Part shown: piece by piece, positions 25,541 through 34,862 of the stretch | How positions within the stretch are numbered: position 1 is the stretch's first letter | Layout of the letters: each line of letters starts with the position of its first letter | Source of the DNA: Phormidesmis sp963789215 | GTDB taxonomy: Bacteria > Cyanobacteriota > Cyanobacteriia > Phormidesmidales > Phormidesmidaceae | Reading direction: 5' to 3' | Assembly (NCBI GenBank): GCA_963789215.1 | Contig: CAWBJY010000011.1 | Coordinates: forward strand, 124,001 to 188,000 | Length of the DNA stretch: 64,000 bases | Program-made: the position numbers and the translations under genes | Notes under the pieces: generated by a model | Told to the model about the DNA's origin: nothing | The model's input: the letters and a program-made list of their open reading frames with translations, nothing else | Database searches by the model: none

Positions 25541-27631
25541 ATGAAAGACCTGACCAAATACCGCAATATCGGTATCTTTGCCCACGTAGACGCAGGCAAA
25601 ACCACTACAACCGAAAGAATCTTGAAGCTCACCGGCAAAATTCACAAAATCGGTGAAGTTCATGATGGTGCGGCAACCACAGACTTCATGGATCAAGAGC
25701 AGGAGCGCGGCATCACCATTCAGTCTGCGGCTACAACTTGTTTCTGGAACGACCACCAGCTCAACATTATCGACACGCCTGGACACGTAGACTTCACTAT
25801 CGAAGTGTACCGTTCACTCAAAGTGCTAGACGGCGGCGTTGGCGTGTTTTGCGCATCGGGTGGCGTAGAGCCTCAGTCTGAAACCAACTGGCGCTACGCG
25901 AACGACTCTAAAGTAGCTCGCATTATCTACGTCAACAAGCTCGATCGCACCGGCGGCGACTTTTACAGCGTTATCAAGCAGGTAGAAGAAATTCTGGTGG
26001 CTAAGCCCCTAGTTATGGTGCTGCCTATCGGTATTGAAGACGCGTTTTGTGGCGTTGTCGACCTCCTAACTGAGAAGGCTTGGATTTGGGATGATTCTGG
26101 CGATCCGTTGAACTACGAAATTACCGACGTGCCTGAAGACATGACGGAAAAGGTGGCTGAGTACCGTGAAATGCTCATCGAAACCGCCATTGAGATGGAT
26201 GACGATGTGATGGAAGCGTACCTTGAAGGCAATGAGCCTGATATTGATACGCTCAAGCGCTGCATCCGCAAAGGCACCCGCGAGCTGGCATTTTTCCCTA
26301 CCTACTGCGGCTCTTCCTTTAAGAACAAAGGCGTCCAGAACGTATTAGACGCGGTTGTAGACTATCTTCCTAATCCAACCGAAGTGAAGCCTCAGCCCGA
26401 AGTGGATCTTGACGGTAATGAAACGGGTGAATTTGCCAAGGTGACACCAGATGCACCTTTGCGAGCGCTCGCGTTCAAAATTATGGACGACCGCTACGGC
26501 GCCCTTACCTTTATTCGCATCTACTCCGGTGTGCTCAGCAAAGGCGACACGGTGCTCAATACCTTTACCGGTAAAACAGATCGCGTAGGCCGATTGGTTT
26601 CTATGCACGCTGACTCTCGCGAGGAAATTGACGTTGCCCAAGCGGGTGATATCGTGGCCATCGTTGGTATGAAGAACGTGCAGACGGGTCACACCCTGTG
26701 CGATCCGAAGAACCCGGCTACGCTTGAGCCGATGGTCTTCCCCGATCCGGTGATCTCTATTTCTATTGCGCCTGTCGATAAGGGTGGCTCTGAGAAAATG
26801 GGTCTGGCCTTGAGCAAAATGGTTCAAGAAGATCCTTCCTTCTACGTGGAGACAGACCAGGAGAGCGGCGAAGTCATCATTAAGGGGATGGGCGAACTGC
26901 ACCTTGATATTAAGGTGGACATTCTTAAGCGCACTCACGGTGTGGCTGTAGAAGTGGGTAAGCCTCAGGTGGCTTATCGTGAGTCTATTACTCGGGTGCT
27001 CGACGATAGCTATACGCACAAGAAGCAGTCTGGTGGTTCGGGTCAGTTTGCCAAAATTGACTACACTATTGAGCCGGGCGAGCCGGGCGTAGGCTTCGAG
27101 TTTGAGTCTAAGGTTACGGGGGGTAACGTGCCTCGTGAATTCTGGCCTGCTGTGGAGAAGGGCTTCGCGAATAGCATGGAAAAAGGGCCTTTGGCAGGCT
27201 ATCCGATGGTAGACGTGAAGGTTACGCTTAAAGACGGCGGTTTCCACGCGGTGGACTCTAGCGCGATCGCATTCGAAATCGCAGCTAAATCTGCTTACCG
27301 TCAGTCTTTCCCCAAAGCTGGCCCGCAGATTCTAGAACCCATCATGAACGTAGACGTGTTCACTCCTGATGATCACATGGGCGATGTGATTGGCGATCTG
27401 AACCGTCGTCGCGGCATGATCAAGTCTCAGAACTCAAACCCAATGGGCGTTCGCATTAAAGCAGACGTGCCTTTGAGTGAGATGTTTGGCTACATCGGCG
27501 ATCTGCGCACTATGACCTCTGGTCGCGGTCAGTTTTCTATGGAGTTTGGTAACTACTCGCCTTGTCCTAAGAACGTTGCTGAAGAAGTGATTAAAGAAGC
27601 TAAAGAGCGTCAGGAAGCTGCTAAGAAGTAA
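25541..27631 (+). CDS. Elongation factor G, second-type paralog
   Basis: GTPase that promotes ribosomal translocation or recycling; 696 aa. G-domain motifs: AHVDAGKT, DTPGHVDF, NKLD. All five EF-G domains are present, with the C-terminal GRGQFSMEFGNYSPCP. The N-terminus MKDLTKYRNIGIFAHVDAGK differs from the str-operon EF-G of cyanobacteria, and rpsL, rpsG and tuf are absent here. It is therefore probably one of the extra EF-G copies cyanobacteria carry. The start is the ATG at 25541. A strong terminator follows at 27661-27700. Confidence 0.9.
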   Translation: MKDLTKYRNIGIFAHVDAGKTTTTERILKLTGKIHKIGEVHDGAATTDFMDQEQERGITIQSAATTCFWNDHQLNIIDTPGHVDFTIEVYRSLKVLDGGVGVFCASGGVEPQSETNWRYANDSKVARIIYVNKLDRTGGDFYSVIKQVEEILVAKPLVMVLPIGIEDAFCGVVDLLTEKAWIWDDSGDPLNYEITDVPEDMTEKVAEYREMLIETAIEMDDDVMEAYLEGNEPDIDTLKRCIRKGTRELAFFPTYCGSSFKNKGVQNVLDAVVDYLPNPTEVKPQPEVDLDGNETGEFAKVTPDAPLRALAFKIMDDRYGALTFIRIYSGVLSKGDTVLNTFTGKTDRVGRLVSMHADSREEIDVAQAGDIVAIVGMKNVQTGHTLCDPKNPATLEPMVFPDPVISISIAPVDKGGSEKMGLALSKMVQEDPSFYVETDQESGEVIIKGMGELHLDIKVDILKRTHGVAVEVGKPQVAYRESITRVLDDSYTHKKQSGGSGQFAKIDYTIEPGEPGVGFEFESKVTGGNVPREFWPAVEKGFANSMEKGPLAGYPMVDVKVTLKDGGFHAVDSSAIAFEIAAKSAYRQSFPKAGPQILEPIMNVDVFTPDDHMGDVIGDLNRRRGMIKSQNSNPMGVRIKADVPLSEMFGYIGDLRTMTSGRGQFSMEFGNYSPCPKNVAEEVIKEAKERQEAAKK

Positions 27632-27660
27632 GCGAATCTCTCTGTTCTAAGGTGAAATAG

Positions 27661-27700
27661 AAAGCGGGCTTTAGTCTAATTAGACTAGGCCCGCTTTTTT
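27661..27700 (+). terminator. Intrinsic terminator after the EF-G gene
   Basis: Arms agcgggc (27663-27669) and gcccgct (27689-27695), with extra pairing inside (agtcta/tagact), followed by a T6 run. Convergent with the gene at 27745-28167 and usable in both directions. Confidence 0.92.
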
Positions 27701-27744
27701 GTTCGCGTCTTTTACTTTCTGTATCTTTGCAATGCATACCAGCC

Positions 27745-28167
27745 TTACAGCGCCTGCAAAGCCTGCTGCACCTGAGACTTGTACTGAGGGCAGTAATAAG
27801 CAGAGCCGATATTCATCACAGCGCCGCCATATAGCCCGACGGCGTAAGCCATTTCGTCTGTTAGTCCTACGCCCCGTGCTGCTGCTTGTTCGACGGCCGA
27901 GGATGTATAGATGGAAAACGCATCGCTAGGGCTAACGCCAGCGGAGAAGGTTTGGCAAAACATTTGAGCGGCCCATACGTTTTCTGCGGGCGTTAGGGCA
28001 GACGTTGCCATGGCGTAGGTTACTTCGTCTTTGCCCTGCAAAAAGCTGTACAAGTTGCTTAGATATTCATTGTCGGCGTTGGTTTGTGCGATCGCTGCTG
28101 TCGAGAATACAGTGGGGAAAAGGACGGCTGCTGCTCCGAACAGGGCGAGAAATTTGGGCTTTTTCAT
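27745..28167 (-). CDS. Secreted small protein, DUF732-like
   Basis: 140 aa with a clear signal peptide (MKKPKFLALFGAAAVLFPT, cut after AIAQ). The mature part has YLSNLYSFLQGK, two Cys (AQMFCQTFSAG and SAYYCPQY) spaced to form a disulfide, and a helical repeat-free body, reminiscent of DUF732 proteins. Periplasmic; function unknown. Confidence 0.62.
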   Translation of the reverse strand: MKKPKFLALFGAAAVLFPTVFSTAAIAQTNADNEYLSNLYSFLQGKDEVTYAMATSALTPAENVWAAQMFCQTFSAGVSPSDAFSIYTSSAVEQAAARGVGLTDEMAYAVGLYGGAVMNIGSAYYCPQYKSQVQQALQAL

Positions 28168-28393
28168 TGATATTTCCTACTATCGGTAAAAGGCTGTGTG
28201 TAAGACAATTGGGTGTCTCCTTTTATACAAGCCTTCCCGGTAGGCGATAGGAATTTGTCGGTGCATTCTAGTTGAAACTGCGGCTTAATTAGGAAGAGTG
28301 CCATTTCGAATACTTGCTACTTTCTAGAAAGCTATAGCCCGCTTAATTCTTCAAGAGCCTCTAATATAAAAGCTATCCATACCCAGTCTAAAT

Positions 28394-29410
28394 ATGAAAG
28401 CCATCGGCATTTACGAAGCGCAGTCTACCGACCATCCAGAAGTATTTCACGAAGTTGAGCTGCCGGTGCCCTCGGCTAGTGGCCGCGATCTGTTGATTAA
28501 GGTTCGAGCAGTGGGCGTAAATCCAGTAGATACGAAGGTGCGTAAATCTGTTACAGATCGTCTAGAAGAAATCAAAGTATTGGGCTGGGATGCGGTCGGT
28601 GTTGTGGAGGCTGTTGGCAGTGAAGTTTCTCTATTTGAAGTAGGCGATGAGGTTTACTATGCAGGCAGCATTACGCGCTCTGGCTGCAATAGCGAATACC
28701 ATTTGGTAGATGAGCGCATTGTGGGAAGAAAGCCTCAGGCCCTTTCTGACTTAGAGGCAGCAGCTATGCCACTAACGACAATCACCGCTTGGGAAGCGCT
28801 ATTTGAACGGCTTTTGATCTCTTCGTCCGGTGAGAGTGAAGGCCAGTCTATTGTTATTATCGGCGGTGCGGGTGGGGTTGGCTCTATTGCGATTCAGCTC
28901 GCTAAACAGCTTGCAAATCTGAAAGTAATTGCAACGGCTTCTAGAAAAGATACCGTTGATTGGTGCAAGCAGATGGGCGCAGATGAGTGTATTAATCATC
29001 ATGAGGATTTGGTAGCGCAGTTAAAGTCACTGGGTCACGAGACTGTGGATTACGTGCTGTGTTTGAATAGCACGGATTCTCATTGGGATGCGATCGCTCA
29101 AATGATCAAACCCCAAGGCAAAATCTGCACCATTGTTGAAAATAGCCATCCGCTAGATCAAAGCGTGCTGAAAAACAAAAGCACCACTCACGTATGGGAG
29201 CTAATGTTTACTAAAGCTATGTATGAAACCGACGACATGCAAAGCCAGCACGATTTGCTAAACCAAGCCGCCGATCTGTTCGATCAGGGCATTCTCAAAA
29301 CAACATTTACGCAAGAGATAGGTGTTCTTAGCGTAGAGAACCTGACTAAAGCTCATGCCCAGCTAGAGTCGGGTAGCACTATTGGAAAAGTAGCTATGAC
29401 GGTCTCGTAG
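28394..29410 (+). CDS. Zinc-type alcohol dehydrogenase-like quinone oxidoreductase
   Basis: 338-aa MDR-family NAD(P)H-dependent oxidoreductase of the zinc-type ADH-like subgroup. GroES-like N-terminal domain (VGVNPVDTKVR, GWDAVGVVEAVG). The Rossmann domain has the dinucleotide motif IIGGAGGVGSIAIQLAK. The structural zinc cysteines are absent, as in quinone oxidoreductases. The last codons are duplicated downstream of the stop (29399-29445). Confidence 0.87.
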   Translation: MKAIGIYEAQSTDHPEVFHEVELPVPSASGRDLLIKVRAVGVNPVDTKVRKSVTDRLEEIKVLGWDAVGVVEAVGSEVSLFEVGDEVYYAGSITRSGCNSEYHLVDERIVGRKPQALSDLEAAAMPLTTITAWEALFERLLISSSGESEGQSIVIIGGAGGVGSIAIQLAKQLANLKVIATASRKDTVDWCKQMGADECINHHEDLVAQLKSLGHETVDYVLCLNSTDSHWDAIAQMIKPQGKICTIVENSHPLDQSVLKNKSTTHVWELMFTKAMYETDDMQSQHDLLNQAADLFDQGILKTTFTQEIGVLSVENLTKAHAQLESGSTIGKVAMTVS

Positions 29411-29445
29411 TTGATGGTCTCTCGTAGTTGACGGTCTTGTAGTTA
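29399..29445 (+). repeat. 15-17-bp tandem triplication across a stop codon
   Basis: Three imperfect units, acggtctcgtagttg, atggtctctcgtagttg and acggtcttgtagtta. The first includes the TAG stop of the oxidoreductase. Confidence 0.87.
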
Positions 29446-29453
29446 ACGGGCTA

Positions 29454-30242
29454 CTACAGCAGTTGGCTCGTTAATTCAGCATTTAGCTGCTGAACACTTT
29501 TTAATACTGTTGTTGCGCCCGCAGCCCGCAGCTTTTCTGCATACTCAGCTTGATAGTCAGCGTCTAGCTGCGCGTGGGGTGGCAAAATTCCAATAGCCAA
29601 CCACTGCCGGTCAGGATATTGCGACTGAGCAGCCGTAATGGTTTTCATATCAGCCGCCGTATCGCCTGCGTAGAGGACGGGCAATTTCTTAGCGGACGGC
29701 TGCTGTGCCTCTACTTGCTGTACAGCCATCATCAAGCCGGTAGGATCTGGTTTGCTAGGGGCGTCTTCCATCGCGACTAGGATAGGCGCGGTGAGGCCGA
29801 TTCTGCGCTGTAGAACAAAGTTAGCAGACCCTTGAGTTGCGCCGCTAAAAAAGGCATAGGGAATGCCCGATTGAAAGAGCGATCGCAGATACTGTTGATC
29901 CATCAGCAGCGGCTCGTTCGCAATATAGCCCGTCCACTGGTCAGGGTCTTCTGTATCTGGCCCTCGGTACTGCCGCTGAAAATAATCAACAACCTCTTCG
30001 TAGCTGATGCTGGGCTTAGGGCTACCCTGCTGCTCAAAATAGCGATACACCATTACTTCTGAGGCTTTCCAGTCGTTGTTCCAAACGCCTTCACTTTTGA
30101 GCCGGTCAATATCTTCTACGGTTGGTCGATAGTGGCCCTGCGTGTAGTGCTCTACGGTATCTGCGATCGCCCGTCGATAAGATCCGCCTACGTCCCGCAC
30201 CACTCCATCAATATCAAATACAGCTATGGCAAGGGGATTCAT
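29454..30242 (-). CDS. HAD-type phosphatase, TIGR01548-like
   Basis: 262-aa HAD hydrolase: motif I AVFDIDGVVRDVGGSYRRAI, motif II FFSGATQGSA, Lys in PSKPDPTGL, motif IV YAGDTAADM. It fits the TIGR01548 group, whose plant members are fused to histidinol-phosphate enzymes. The start at 30242 (MNPLAIAVFDID) is chosen over 30263. It diverges from the DMT permease with only 9 bases between start codons, so their promoters must overlap the coding regions. Confidence 0.83.
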   Translation of the reverse strand: MNPLAIAVFDIDGVVRDVGGSYRRAIADTVEHYTQGHYRPTVEDIDRLKSEGVWNNDWKASEVMVYRYFEQQGSPKPSISYEEVVDYFQRQYRGPDTEDPDQWTGYIANEPLLMDQQYLRSLFQSGIPYAFFSGATQGSANFVLQRRIGLTAPILVAMEDAPSKPDPTGLMMAVQQVEAQQPSAKKLPVLYAGDTAADMKTITAAQSQYPDRQWLAIGILPPHAQLDADYQAEYAEKLRAAGATTVLKSVQQLNAELTSQLL

Positions 30243-30251
30243 TCTTCTACA

Positions 30252-31223
30252 ATGGCTAGACAATCAGCCCAATGGCAGGAGTCGCGCGTGGCACGTAATC
30301 ATATTTGGGCGCAAAGCCTGCTGGCCGTGCTGACTAGCTTACTCTTTGCCGGGAGCTTTGTTGCAGGAAAGTACACGACCAGTGAAATGAGTCCGCTGAT
30401 GATTACGCTGCTGCGCTATGCGATCGCGAGTCTCTTTCTTCAGTGTTTAGTTTGGGTTCAGGCCAAAAAAGGAAAAGGATTTGATGGCCGAATTCAGGAC
30501 GCTTCAATCTCAGATAAAGTCTGTCTTTTTCTGCTGGGCACCTTTGGCGTTGTGGGCTATCACTTTTTCTTTTTTTACAGCTTGCGCTACACGGCAATGG
30601 CAAACTCGGCCATCATCAACGCGTTTAATCCTGTTGTGACAGGATTTTTGGCAGCGGTTTTGCTAAAAGAGAGACTGGCCATACAAAATTATATGGGGGG
30701 TGCGATCGCCATTCTCGGTGTCTTGGTTCTGCTCACAGACGGCAATCTGGCTTCACTACTGCGGCTTCAGTTCAACGCGGGCGATGTCTTGATGCTCTGC
30801 GCAGTCGTTTGCTGGGCCGCTTACTCTATCCTGCTAAGACATTTAGGTAAGCGCTACAGCGGGTTGGCCATGAGCTACTACGGCGCACTCTTTGGCGTTC
30901 TACAGCTACTGCTATTGATAGTTCCAGAGGTGGTTCAATCTGGGTTGCCTAGGCTCTCTGTGCCGTCTATTTTAGGCGTAGTTTATATGGGCATCGGGGC
31001 GTCTGGAATTGGCTATTTGTTGTTTACGCTCAGCACGCAGCGAATTGGCCCTACTAAGTCTACTAGTATTGTCTATAGCGGGGTTCCCGTTTGGGTGGCC
31101 TTATTAGCCTGGTTGTTCTTTAAAGAACCTGTTACGCCCTGGATGATTATCAGTATGGGGCTGATATTATTGGGTTTAAGAACAGTACTACAGCCTGCGA
31201 AGCCTTTGGCTAAAAGTGTTTAG
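30252..31223 (+). CDS. DMT-superfamily (EamA) permease
   Basis: 323-aa inner-membrane transporter with ten hydrophobic segments in two EamA repeats (first LFAGSFVAGKYTTSEMSP, second from AVVCWAAYSILLRHL). The second repeat ends GVPVWVALLAWLFFKEP, a standard signature. The substrate cannot be told from sequence; exporters of amino acids and metabolites are typical. The upstream in-frame extension to 30132 lies over the divergent gene and is rejected. Confidence 0.86.
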   Translation: MARQSAQWQESRVARNHIWAQSLLAVLTSLLFAGSFVAGKYTTSEMSPLMITLLRYAIASLFLQCLVWVQAKKGKGFDGRIQDASISDKVCLFLLGTFGVVGYHFFFFYSLRYTAMANSAIINAFNPVVTGFLAAVLLKERLAIQNYMGGAIAILGVLVLLTDGNLASLLRLQFNAGDVLMLCAVVCWAAYSILLRHLGKRYSGLAMSYYGALFGVLQLLLLIVPEVVQSGLPRLSVPSILGVVYMGIGASGIGYLLFTLSTQRIGPTKSTSIVYSGVPVWVALLAWLFFKEPVTPWMIISMGLILLGLRTVLQPAKPLAKSV

Positions 31224-31240
31224 CGCTGAATAGGCTAGGC

Positions 31241-31295
31241 TTCGACTACGCTCAGCCCTCTAGCTACGGTGGATTGAGCATTGAGCGCAGTCGAA
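31241..31295. repeat. Imperfect inverted repeat of a dispersed type
   Basis: ttcgactacgctca (31241-31254) and tgagcgcagtcgaa (31282-31295) pair with one mismatch. This motif pair is familiar from intergenic regions of many cyanobacteria. Here it lies between the convergent permease and hpt genes and may serve as a terminator-like structure. Confidence 0.6.
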
Positions 31296-31339
31296 ATGCG
31301 TTTTACCAGTAAATTTGACCTATCTACTGACGACGTTTT

Positions 31340-32332
31340 CTACAACACTGCTAGCCAACAGGCCAGTGGAAAGATCAGGTATTCAATAAAGAACAGCTTC
31401 CAAATGAATTGATAGAAATCTGGATAGGAGATATCTTTTAGCGTGGGTGAACTATCGAGATCTACGCGGCGGCTGAGCCACCAGAAGTAGATAATGCCAG
31501 CGCTCTGGGCGCTCATTAAGAAAAGGGCTTGCACGCCTGCTAAGAAGGGCGCAGCGACAATCAGCCCCCCGTAGCAGGCAGTGAGAACCCATCTAGCTAG
31601 ATTGAAAACTTTTTTTCTACCGAGCTGTAGCGTATAGGTAGAGATGTTGTATTGACGATCGCCTTCTAAATCTGGAATGTCTTTAAAAATGGCGATCGCA
31701 AAGCTAAACACCAACACAAACAGCATCAGCGCCCAGACTCTTGCCGGAACGACTGAACCCAGCCCAAGCTGAGTAGAGAAATAGAGATACAGCCCCAAAT
31801 TTACAATCGCGCCACGCACCGTCAGAATGCAGACCGAGGCCCAAAAGGGAAAGCGCTTGAGGCGAATGGGCGGTAGGGAGTAGGCGGTGCCGATGAGGAG
31901 GCTGAGGCAGACGGTGAGTATGAGATAGATGTTTTGAGAGATCAGGGAAAGCGCGATCGCAACTCCACCCATCAACCAAACCAGCATTTGCGCATGAGCT
32001 TTAGAAAATTCGCCCGAGGCAATTGGTAGATCAGGCTTGTTGATGCGGTCGATGGCAACATCTTCTACCTGGTTCAATCCCACGATGTAGACGTTGCCAC
32101 ATAAGCAGGCAACCCAGGCGAGCAGCCAACTGCCGATGACGATTCGCGGCTCGATAGGCGGTGGTGTTGCAGCCAGGGCGATCGCCAGCAAAGCGGCTAC
32201 GCTCAGGCTTGTCCCAATAATGGTATGCGGCCTAGAGAACTTCCAAAACGCCTGCAGCCAAGCAATGGGTTCTTTTACAGGGTGAAGCGATGGTCGAGCG
32301 GGCGGCCGCGAAGAAGCTGAGAATTTTGGCAT
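31340..32332 (-). CDS. hpt: Homogentisate phytyltransferase
   Basis: 330-aa integral membrane UbiA-family prenyltransferase that joins phytyl-PP to homogentisate, the committed step of tocopherol synthesis. The two Asp-rich motifs are NQVEDVAIDRINKP (about 86-99) and KDIPDLEGDRQY (about 217-228); eight to nine hydrophobic helices. A Pro-rich N-terminus precedes the first helix. Similar to Synechocystis slr1736. No other tocopherol gene is in this window. Confidence 0.92.
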   Translation of the reverse strand: MPKFSASSRPPARPSLHPVKEPIAWLQAFWKFSRPHTIIGTSLSVAALLAIALAATPPPIEPRIVIGSWLLAWVACLCGNVYIVGLNQVEDVAIDRINKPDLPIASGEFSKAHAQMLVWLMGGVAIALSLISQNIYLILTVCLSLLIGTAYSLPPIRLKRFPFWASVCILTVRGAIVNLGLYLYFSTQLGLGSVVPARVWALMLFVLVFSFAIAIFKDIPDLEGDRQYNISTYTLQLGRKKVFNLARWVLTACYGGLIVAAPFLAGVQALFLMSAQSAGIIYFWWLSRRVDLDSSPTLKDISYPDFYQFIWKLFFIEYLIFPLACWLAVL

Positions 32333-32431
32333 GTCTTAAAATTTACACCGATCTATAGGGTTCTGCCTCGCAGTGTAAATTTCTCTTTAGAGTTCTCCTG
32401 CCGGCGCCTGTACTTAACTGTCCGTAGCTCA

Positions 32432-34162
32432 CTACCAGCTTCTTTTGCGGCTCTGCGTAATCTGCCAGCTGAGAAAAACAACTGGCAGCAACCCCACTAG
32501 CAAAATCGTCAGTGCGGGAGCCGCCGCGTCCGCTAATCGTTCGTCAGAGGCATACTGATAGACGCGCACAGCCAGCGTGTCGAAGTTAAAGGGCCGCATG
32601 ACCAGCGTAGCAGGCAGCTCCTTCATCACGTCTACAAACACCAGCATCAAGGCGGTTAGCAAGCTACTGGTCATCAGCGGCGTATGGACCTTAGCAAGTG
32701 TCCGAGTAGGCGAATAGCCCAGGCTGCGAGCGGCATCGTCCAAATTCGGACGGATTTTTGCAAGTCCAGATTCTACCGATCCTAGCGAAACCGCTAGGAA
32801 TCTGACTAGATAGGCCAGGACTAAAGCGGTGATGGTGCCGCTAAGAATAAGGCCGGGCGAACCGCCAAAAACGGATTTGATCGCGTTGGCTAGCTCGTTG
32901 TCTAAGCGGGCAACGGGAATTAGAATGCCGACCGCGATCACGGCTCCTGGAATGCCGTAGCCCATTGCGGCGAGCCGAACACCTAGTCGAATCAGGCGGC
33001 TGCCGTTGAGCCGTTGCCCATAGGCCAGTACCAGTGAGAGCATAAGCGCGATCGCAGCGGTCATCCCAGCTACCGTCAAACTATTACCCGCTATCTGATA
33101 AAAGCGACCGCCTAGCAAACCATCCCAGTTGCTAATGGTCATTTGCACTAGCAGCCAGCCCGGTAGTAACAGCCCTAAACCAATGGGTATGAGGCAGGCT
33201 ACAGCAGCGCCCATACCTCTGAGGAAGCCCAGTTTGTAGAGAGTGGGCGCTTGCAGACTATTGTTGGCCTGATAGTACTTGGCCTGCCGCCGCGACCAGC
33301 GCTCTAGCAAAATGAGCGTCAAGATAAACAGCATCAGCATGGCCGATAGCTGAGCGGCGGCAACGCGCTCGCCTTTGCCAAACCAGGTGCTATAAATTCC
33401 GGTTGTAAAGGTCGAAACGCTAAAATACTGAACTGTTCCGAAGTCGTTTAGCGTTTCCATGAGCGCCAAAGATAAACCCGCGATAATAGCGGGACGAGCC
33501 AGCGGCAGGGCAATGCTTGAAAACCCTCGCCAAGGCCCACAGCCTAGCGATCGACTCGCTTCTAAGGTGCAAGCAGACTGCTCTAAGAAGGCAACTCTAG
33601 CCAGCATGTACACGTAGGGATAGAGCGTGAGGGTGAACATGGCGATCGCCCCTCCCATAGATCGCACATTTGGAAACCAGTAGTCGGCTGGATTTTGCCA
33701 GCCAAAGGCACTGCGCAGCCCAGATTGCACCGGCCCAAAATACTCTAACCAGTCCGTATAGGTGTAGGCCAGTAGGTAAGCGGGTGCCGCCAGCGGTAGC
33801 AGCAGCGCCCATTCAAAAATGCGATCGCCTGGAAACCTACACATCGTCACTAGCCAGGCCGTCCCGACGCCCACAGCGAGCACACCCACGCCCACACCCA
33901 GCATCAGAACCAGCGAATTCGTAACGTATTCTGCGAGCACCGTATCAGCAAGATGTTGCCAAACTTCGCTGGCATCGGCAAAAACGCTGCCCAAGACAAC
34001 GAGAATAGGGAGAAAGACCAAAGCGGCAATCAGCCACGTAGCGATCGCCCATCCACTGGGAAAGCGGCTCAACCAGCCTCGCTTTCGGTCAGACTGCTGC
34101 CCCGATAGATTTGGAAGAAAAGACCGAAACCCGAGGCTGAAAAAGGAACGTAGGCGCGACAT
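32432..34162 (-). CDS. futB: Iron(III) ABC transporter permease
   Basis: 576-aa inner-membrane permease made of two fused BinytTM-type halves with about twelve helices. EAA-like loops read EASRSLGCGPWRGFSSIALPLARP in the first half and DDAARSLGYSPTRTLAKVHTPLM in the second, as in FutB/SfuB. It moves ferric iron delivered by a periplasmic binding protein; partner genes (binding protein, ATPase) are not in the window. The start at 34162 (MSRLRSFF) is preferred to 34180. It shares a 210-base upstream region with furA, which fits iron control. Confidence 0.88.
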   Translation of the reverse strand: MSRLRSFFSLGFRSFLPNLSGQQSDRKRGWLSRFPSGWAIATWLIAALVFLPILVVLGSVFADASEVWQHLADTVLAEYVTNSLVLMLGVGVGVLAVGVGTAWLVTMCRFPGDRIFEWALLLPLAAPAYLLAYTYTDWLEYFGPVQSGLRSAFGWQNPADYWFPNVRSMGGAIAMFTLTLYPYVYMLARVAFLEQSACTLEASRSLGCGPWRGFSSIALPLARPAIIAGLSLALMETLNDFGTVQYFSVSTFTTGIYSTWFGKGERVAAAQLSAMLMLFILTLILLERWSRRQAKYYQANNSLQAPTLYKLGFLRGMGAAVACLIPIGLGLLLPGWLLVQMTISNWDGLLGGRFYQIAGNSLTVAGMTAAIALMLSLVLAYGQRLNGSRLIRLGVRLAAMGYGIPGAVIAVGILIPVARLDNELANAIKSVFGGSPGLILSGTITALVLAYLVRFLAVSLGSVESGLAKIRPNLDDAARSLGYSPTRTLAKVHTPLMTSSLLTALMLVFVDVMKELPATLVMRPFNFDTLAVRVYQYASDERLADAAAPALTILLVGLLPVVFLSWQITQSRKRSW

Positions 34163-34225
34163 ATTTTCTGAGCAAGGCACGAGGTGATTGGACGAAGCTG
34201 CGATCGCTATGATTTAGCTGCAATT

Positions 34226-34257
34226 TCTAGCAATGTAGCGCTCTAGCAATGTAGCGT
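34226..34257. repeat. 16-bp tandem duplication between futB and furA
   Basis: tctagcaatgtagcgc at 34226-34241 and tctagcaatgtagcgt at 34242-34257, in the divergent promoter region. Confidence 0.87.
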
Positions 34258-34277
34258 CTCAGCTTCCCTTTTAGGTA

Positions 34278-34340
34278 TTATTCTCAATAAGCACTCGCTG
34301 TTGCAAATAAGAACTTACTTCGCTATCATTCTCATTAGCG
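34278..34340. promoter_or_regulatory. Two Fur-box-like elements upstream of furA
   Basis: ttattctcaataa at 34278-34290, and cgctatcattctcattagcg at 34321-34340. Read on the minus strand, the second contains AATGAGAATGAT, close to the Fur-box half-site pattern. They lie between futB and furA and could mediate autoregulation and iron control of both. Matches were judged by eye only. Confidence 0.5.
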
Positions 34341-34372
34341 AGTCGTTATCGATACGCCGCAGGAGAATGCTC

Positions 34373-34828
34373 ATGGTTGCTTACACATCTTTAGCCCTTA
34401 AGGCAGAGCTACACGAGCGTGGCTGGCGGATGACGCCGCAGCGAGAAACGATTCTCAATACCTTTCAAAATTTGCCAGAAGGGCGGCACCTTAGCGCCGA
34501 AGATCTGTGCGAGTTGCTAAAAGAAGACGGCGAGCCGATTGGCCTTTCTACTATCTACCGCAACCTCAAGCTGATGGCCCGCATGGGCATTTTGCGAGAG
34601 CTAGAGCTAGCCGAAGATCAAAAGCGCTACGAGCTCAACCGGCCCGCACCGCATCATCACCATCATCTTGTCTGCGTTCGGTGCAACAAAACAATCGAGT
34701 TCAAAAACGATTCTGTGCTCAAGGTCGGTGCCAAAACGGCTGAAAAGTCTGGCTATCAGCTATTAGACTGCCAGCTCTCTATCCACGCGGTTTGCCCTGC
34801 CTGTCAGCGCTCAATCTTGCCGGTGTAG
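34373..34828 (+). CDS. furA: Ferric uptake regulator
   Basis: 151-aa Fur-family repressor. DNA-binding domain includes GWRMTPQRETIL and IGLSTIYRNLKLMARMGI. The metal/dimerisation domain has the His run in PAPHHHHHLVCVRC, and CPAC, giving two CxxC zinc motifs. Length and sequence are those of cyanobacterial FurA. The ATG at 34373 is chosen because AGGAGA at 34361-34366 sits 6 bases upstream; ATG 34367 would be too close to it. Divergent from futB with Fur-box-like sites between. Confidence 0.93.
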   Translation: MVAYTSLALKAELHERGWRMTPQRETILNTFQNLPEGRHLSAEDLCELLKEDGEPIGLSTIYRNLKLMARMGILRELELAEDQKRYELNRPAPHHHHHLVCVRCNKTIEFKNDSVLKVGAKTAEKSGYQLLDCQLSIHAVCPACQRSILPV

Positions 34829-34830
34829 AT

Positions 34831-34862
34831 AGATTTAAAGCGTTTTAGATTTAAAGCGTTTT
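34831..34862 (-). repeat. Perfect 16-bp duplication across the bioA stop
   Basis: agatttaaagcgtttt occurs at 34831-34846 and 34847-34862 without a mismatch. The second copy encodes the last residues and stop of bioA; the first lies downstream of it. Confidence 0.93.

Noticed and set aside
26345..27247. 300-aa minus-strand ORF inside the EF-G gene
   Set aside because: His/Arg/Leu-rich shadow of a highly conserved coding sequence on the other strand; no family resemblance.
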